The position numbers were made by a program, and so were the translations under genes. Shown here piece by piece: positions 63,243 through 64,000 of a stretch of DNA of 64,000 nucleotides. Under the pieces are notes generated by a model that was not told where the DNA came from, did not search any database, and saw only the letters and a list, made by a program, of their open reading frames with translations. Numbering within the stretch: position 1 is the stretch's first letter; each line of letters starts with the position of its first letter. Source of the stretch: an uncultured Actinomycetes bacterium (GTDB lineage: Bacteria > Actinomycetota > Geothermincolia > Fen-727 > JACVIW01); NCBI GenBank assembly GCA_937127245.1, contig CAKZLU010000023.1, positions 28,331-92,330 of the forward strand, given 5' to 3'.

Positions 63243-64000
63243 ATGCCTGAAAAACATTTGACCGAAAGCCAGGTAATTGAGGTCATCCGGGAGCTTGCCG
63301 GGGAAATGGCGAAGAACTATCCTGGAATAGGAATTTCAATCGGAGACGACGCCGCGCTGTTTCATTTCTCAACGGGAAGCGTTCTCTTGACGACCGACTG
63401 CATTTTCGAGGACGTTCACTTCAGTCTCGATACCCACAGTCTTTCTGATGTTGGCTGGAAGGCGGCGGCCTGCGGCATAAGCGACATCGCGGCAATGGGC
63501 GGCCAACCCTTATGCGTTTTGATGAGTCTTGCGTATTCAAATCCTTTAAATGAGAGGGAAATAAGAAATCTTCTCGGAGGCTTCATAGAGATGTTGGAGA
63601 CCTGTAACTGTGCCCTGATCGGAGGGGATGTAAGCAGGTCCCGTTCCGGCCTTTCCATCACGGTTACCGTCGCCGGCGTGCCCGGTATAAGAGGAAGCAT
63701 TATGAGGTCTGGCGCTAAACCCGGTGACTTGGTAGGAATAACCGGTCATGTTGGAGACTCCGCTGCGGGACTTTATATCCTCAAAAAACAAGATGATAGC
63801 TTGAGGTCGAGATTCCCGGAGCTCGTAGAGGCTCATCTCAGACCAAAACCGAGGATAGAGGCCGGGAGCATAATTGCCGAGGCTGGCGCGAGCGCGATGG
63901 AAGACACAAGCGACGGTCTTGCCCGCGACCTCCTTCACATCTGCCAGGAGAGTAATCTCGGGTGCGCGGTTGAGGAGAGTCTTCTTCCGCTCTCTGAAAA
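63243..64000 (+). CDS. thiL: Thiamine-monophosphate kinase (ThiL), cut by window end
   Basis: The first 252 codons of a ThiL/PurM-like kinase that phosphorylates thiamine monophosphate to TPP. It starts at ATG 63243, with GTGAGGT upstream, and stays open to the window end. The PurM-like metal site is visible: IGDDAAL, TTDCIFEDVHF, ISDIAAMGG and IGGDVSRS, then EDTSDGLARDLL. The C-terminus lies outside the window. It ends the visible thi operon, 147 bp after thiC. Confidence 0.93.
   Translation, partial: MPEKHLTESQVIEVIRELAGEMAKNYPGIGISIGDDAALFHFSTGSVLLTTDCIFEDVHFSLDTHSLSDVGWKAAACGISDIAAMGGQPLCVLMSLAYSNPLNEREIRNLLGGFIEMLETCNCALIGGDVSRSRSGLSITVTVAGVPGIRGSIMRSGAKPGDLVGITGHVGDSAAGLYILKKQDDSLRSRFPELVEAHLRPKPRIEAGSIIAEAGASAMEDTSDGLARDLLHICQESNLGCAVEESLLPLSE

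Overview
The window is about 50% GC, densely coded on both strands, and reads as a piece of chromosome from an anaerobic bacterium with a Gram-positive type envelope. Supporting signs are MurT/GatD (lipid II amidation), a 3D-domain wall protein, a PASTA protein, an L,D-transpeptidase with a PG-binding domain, ECF transporter parts, a tandem PafB/PafC-type WYL regulator pair and an SCP2 protein. The Rnf complex in the order CDGEAB, a 2-hydroxyacyl-CoA dehydratase homologue and a Thi4 thiazole synthase without a visible donor cysteine suggest anaerobic, sulfide-rich conditions. An uncultured deep actinobacterial lineage is my best guess, from gene content only. About a third of the genes are best started at TTG behind a good Shine-Dalgarno sequence.

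Layout. 0-5.9 kb: end of a DinG-type helicase, 3D-domain protein, HEAT-like protein, L,D-transpeptidase, alpha/beta hydrolase. 5.9-8.7 kb: two membrane proteins related to complex I / energy-converting hydrogenase membrane subunits, with no hydrophilic partner nearby. 8.7-16.6 kb: adenine deaminase, SCP2 protein, a PASTA plus amidase-fold protein that has lost its catalytic residues, a GH1 glycosidase, a LmbE-type deacetylase, class I aldolase. 16.6-21.8 kb: tRNA-Val, a TolB-like lipoprotein, murT-gatD, a zinc-ribbon protein. 22-26.6 kb: a CoA-metabolism operon (adenylate-forming ligase, thiolase-fold protein lacking the cysteine, DUF35 protein, acyl-CoA dehydrogenase). 26.8-31.3 kb: two WYL regulators, a phosphoesterase, an EF-like small protein and DUF763.

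31.4-38.3 kb: divergent apbE-rseC and rnfCDGEAB, an ion-pumping ferredoxin:NAD oxidoreductase with its flavin transferase. 38.5-44.6 kb: a FecR/TPR lipoprotein, then an ECF cassette in which a Gx-type membrane protein is fused in frame to the first ATPase, followed by the second ATPase and EcfT, and preceded by a NusG-II protein. 44.7-53 kb: GNAT, a degenerate GGDEF protein, zinc-ribbon membrane proteins, an MBL-fold hydrolase, a 2-hydroxyacyl-CoA dehydratase homologue, queD-queE, DUF3786. 53.1-57.9 kb: a class III aminotransferase divergent from an FGGY kinase and a RuBisCO-like protein, a possible uncharacterised sugar or sugar-acid phosphate pathway. 58-64 kb: HNH protein, tRNA-Arg, an Sm-like small protein, a lipoprotein, DUF1844, then a TPP riboswitch and thi4-thiE-thiC-thiL, with thiL cut by the window end.

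The items most worth following are the RuBisCO-like protein/kinase locus, the orphan complex-I-like membrane pair, the cysteine-less thiolase with DUF35, the S-A fusion of the ECF cassette, the dead amidase, and a hairpin-rich gene-free stretch at 15.26-15.37 kb. No CRISPR array, transposase, prophage or recognisable defence island is visible.
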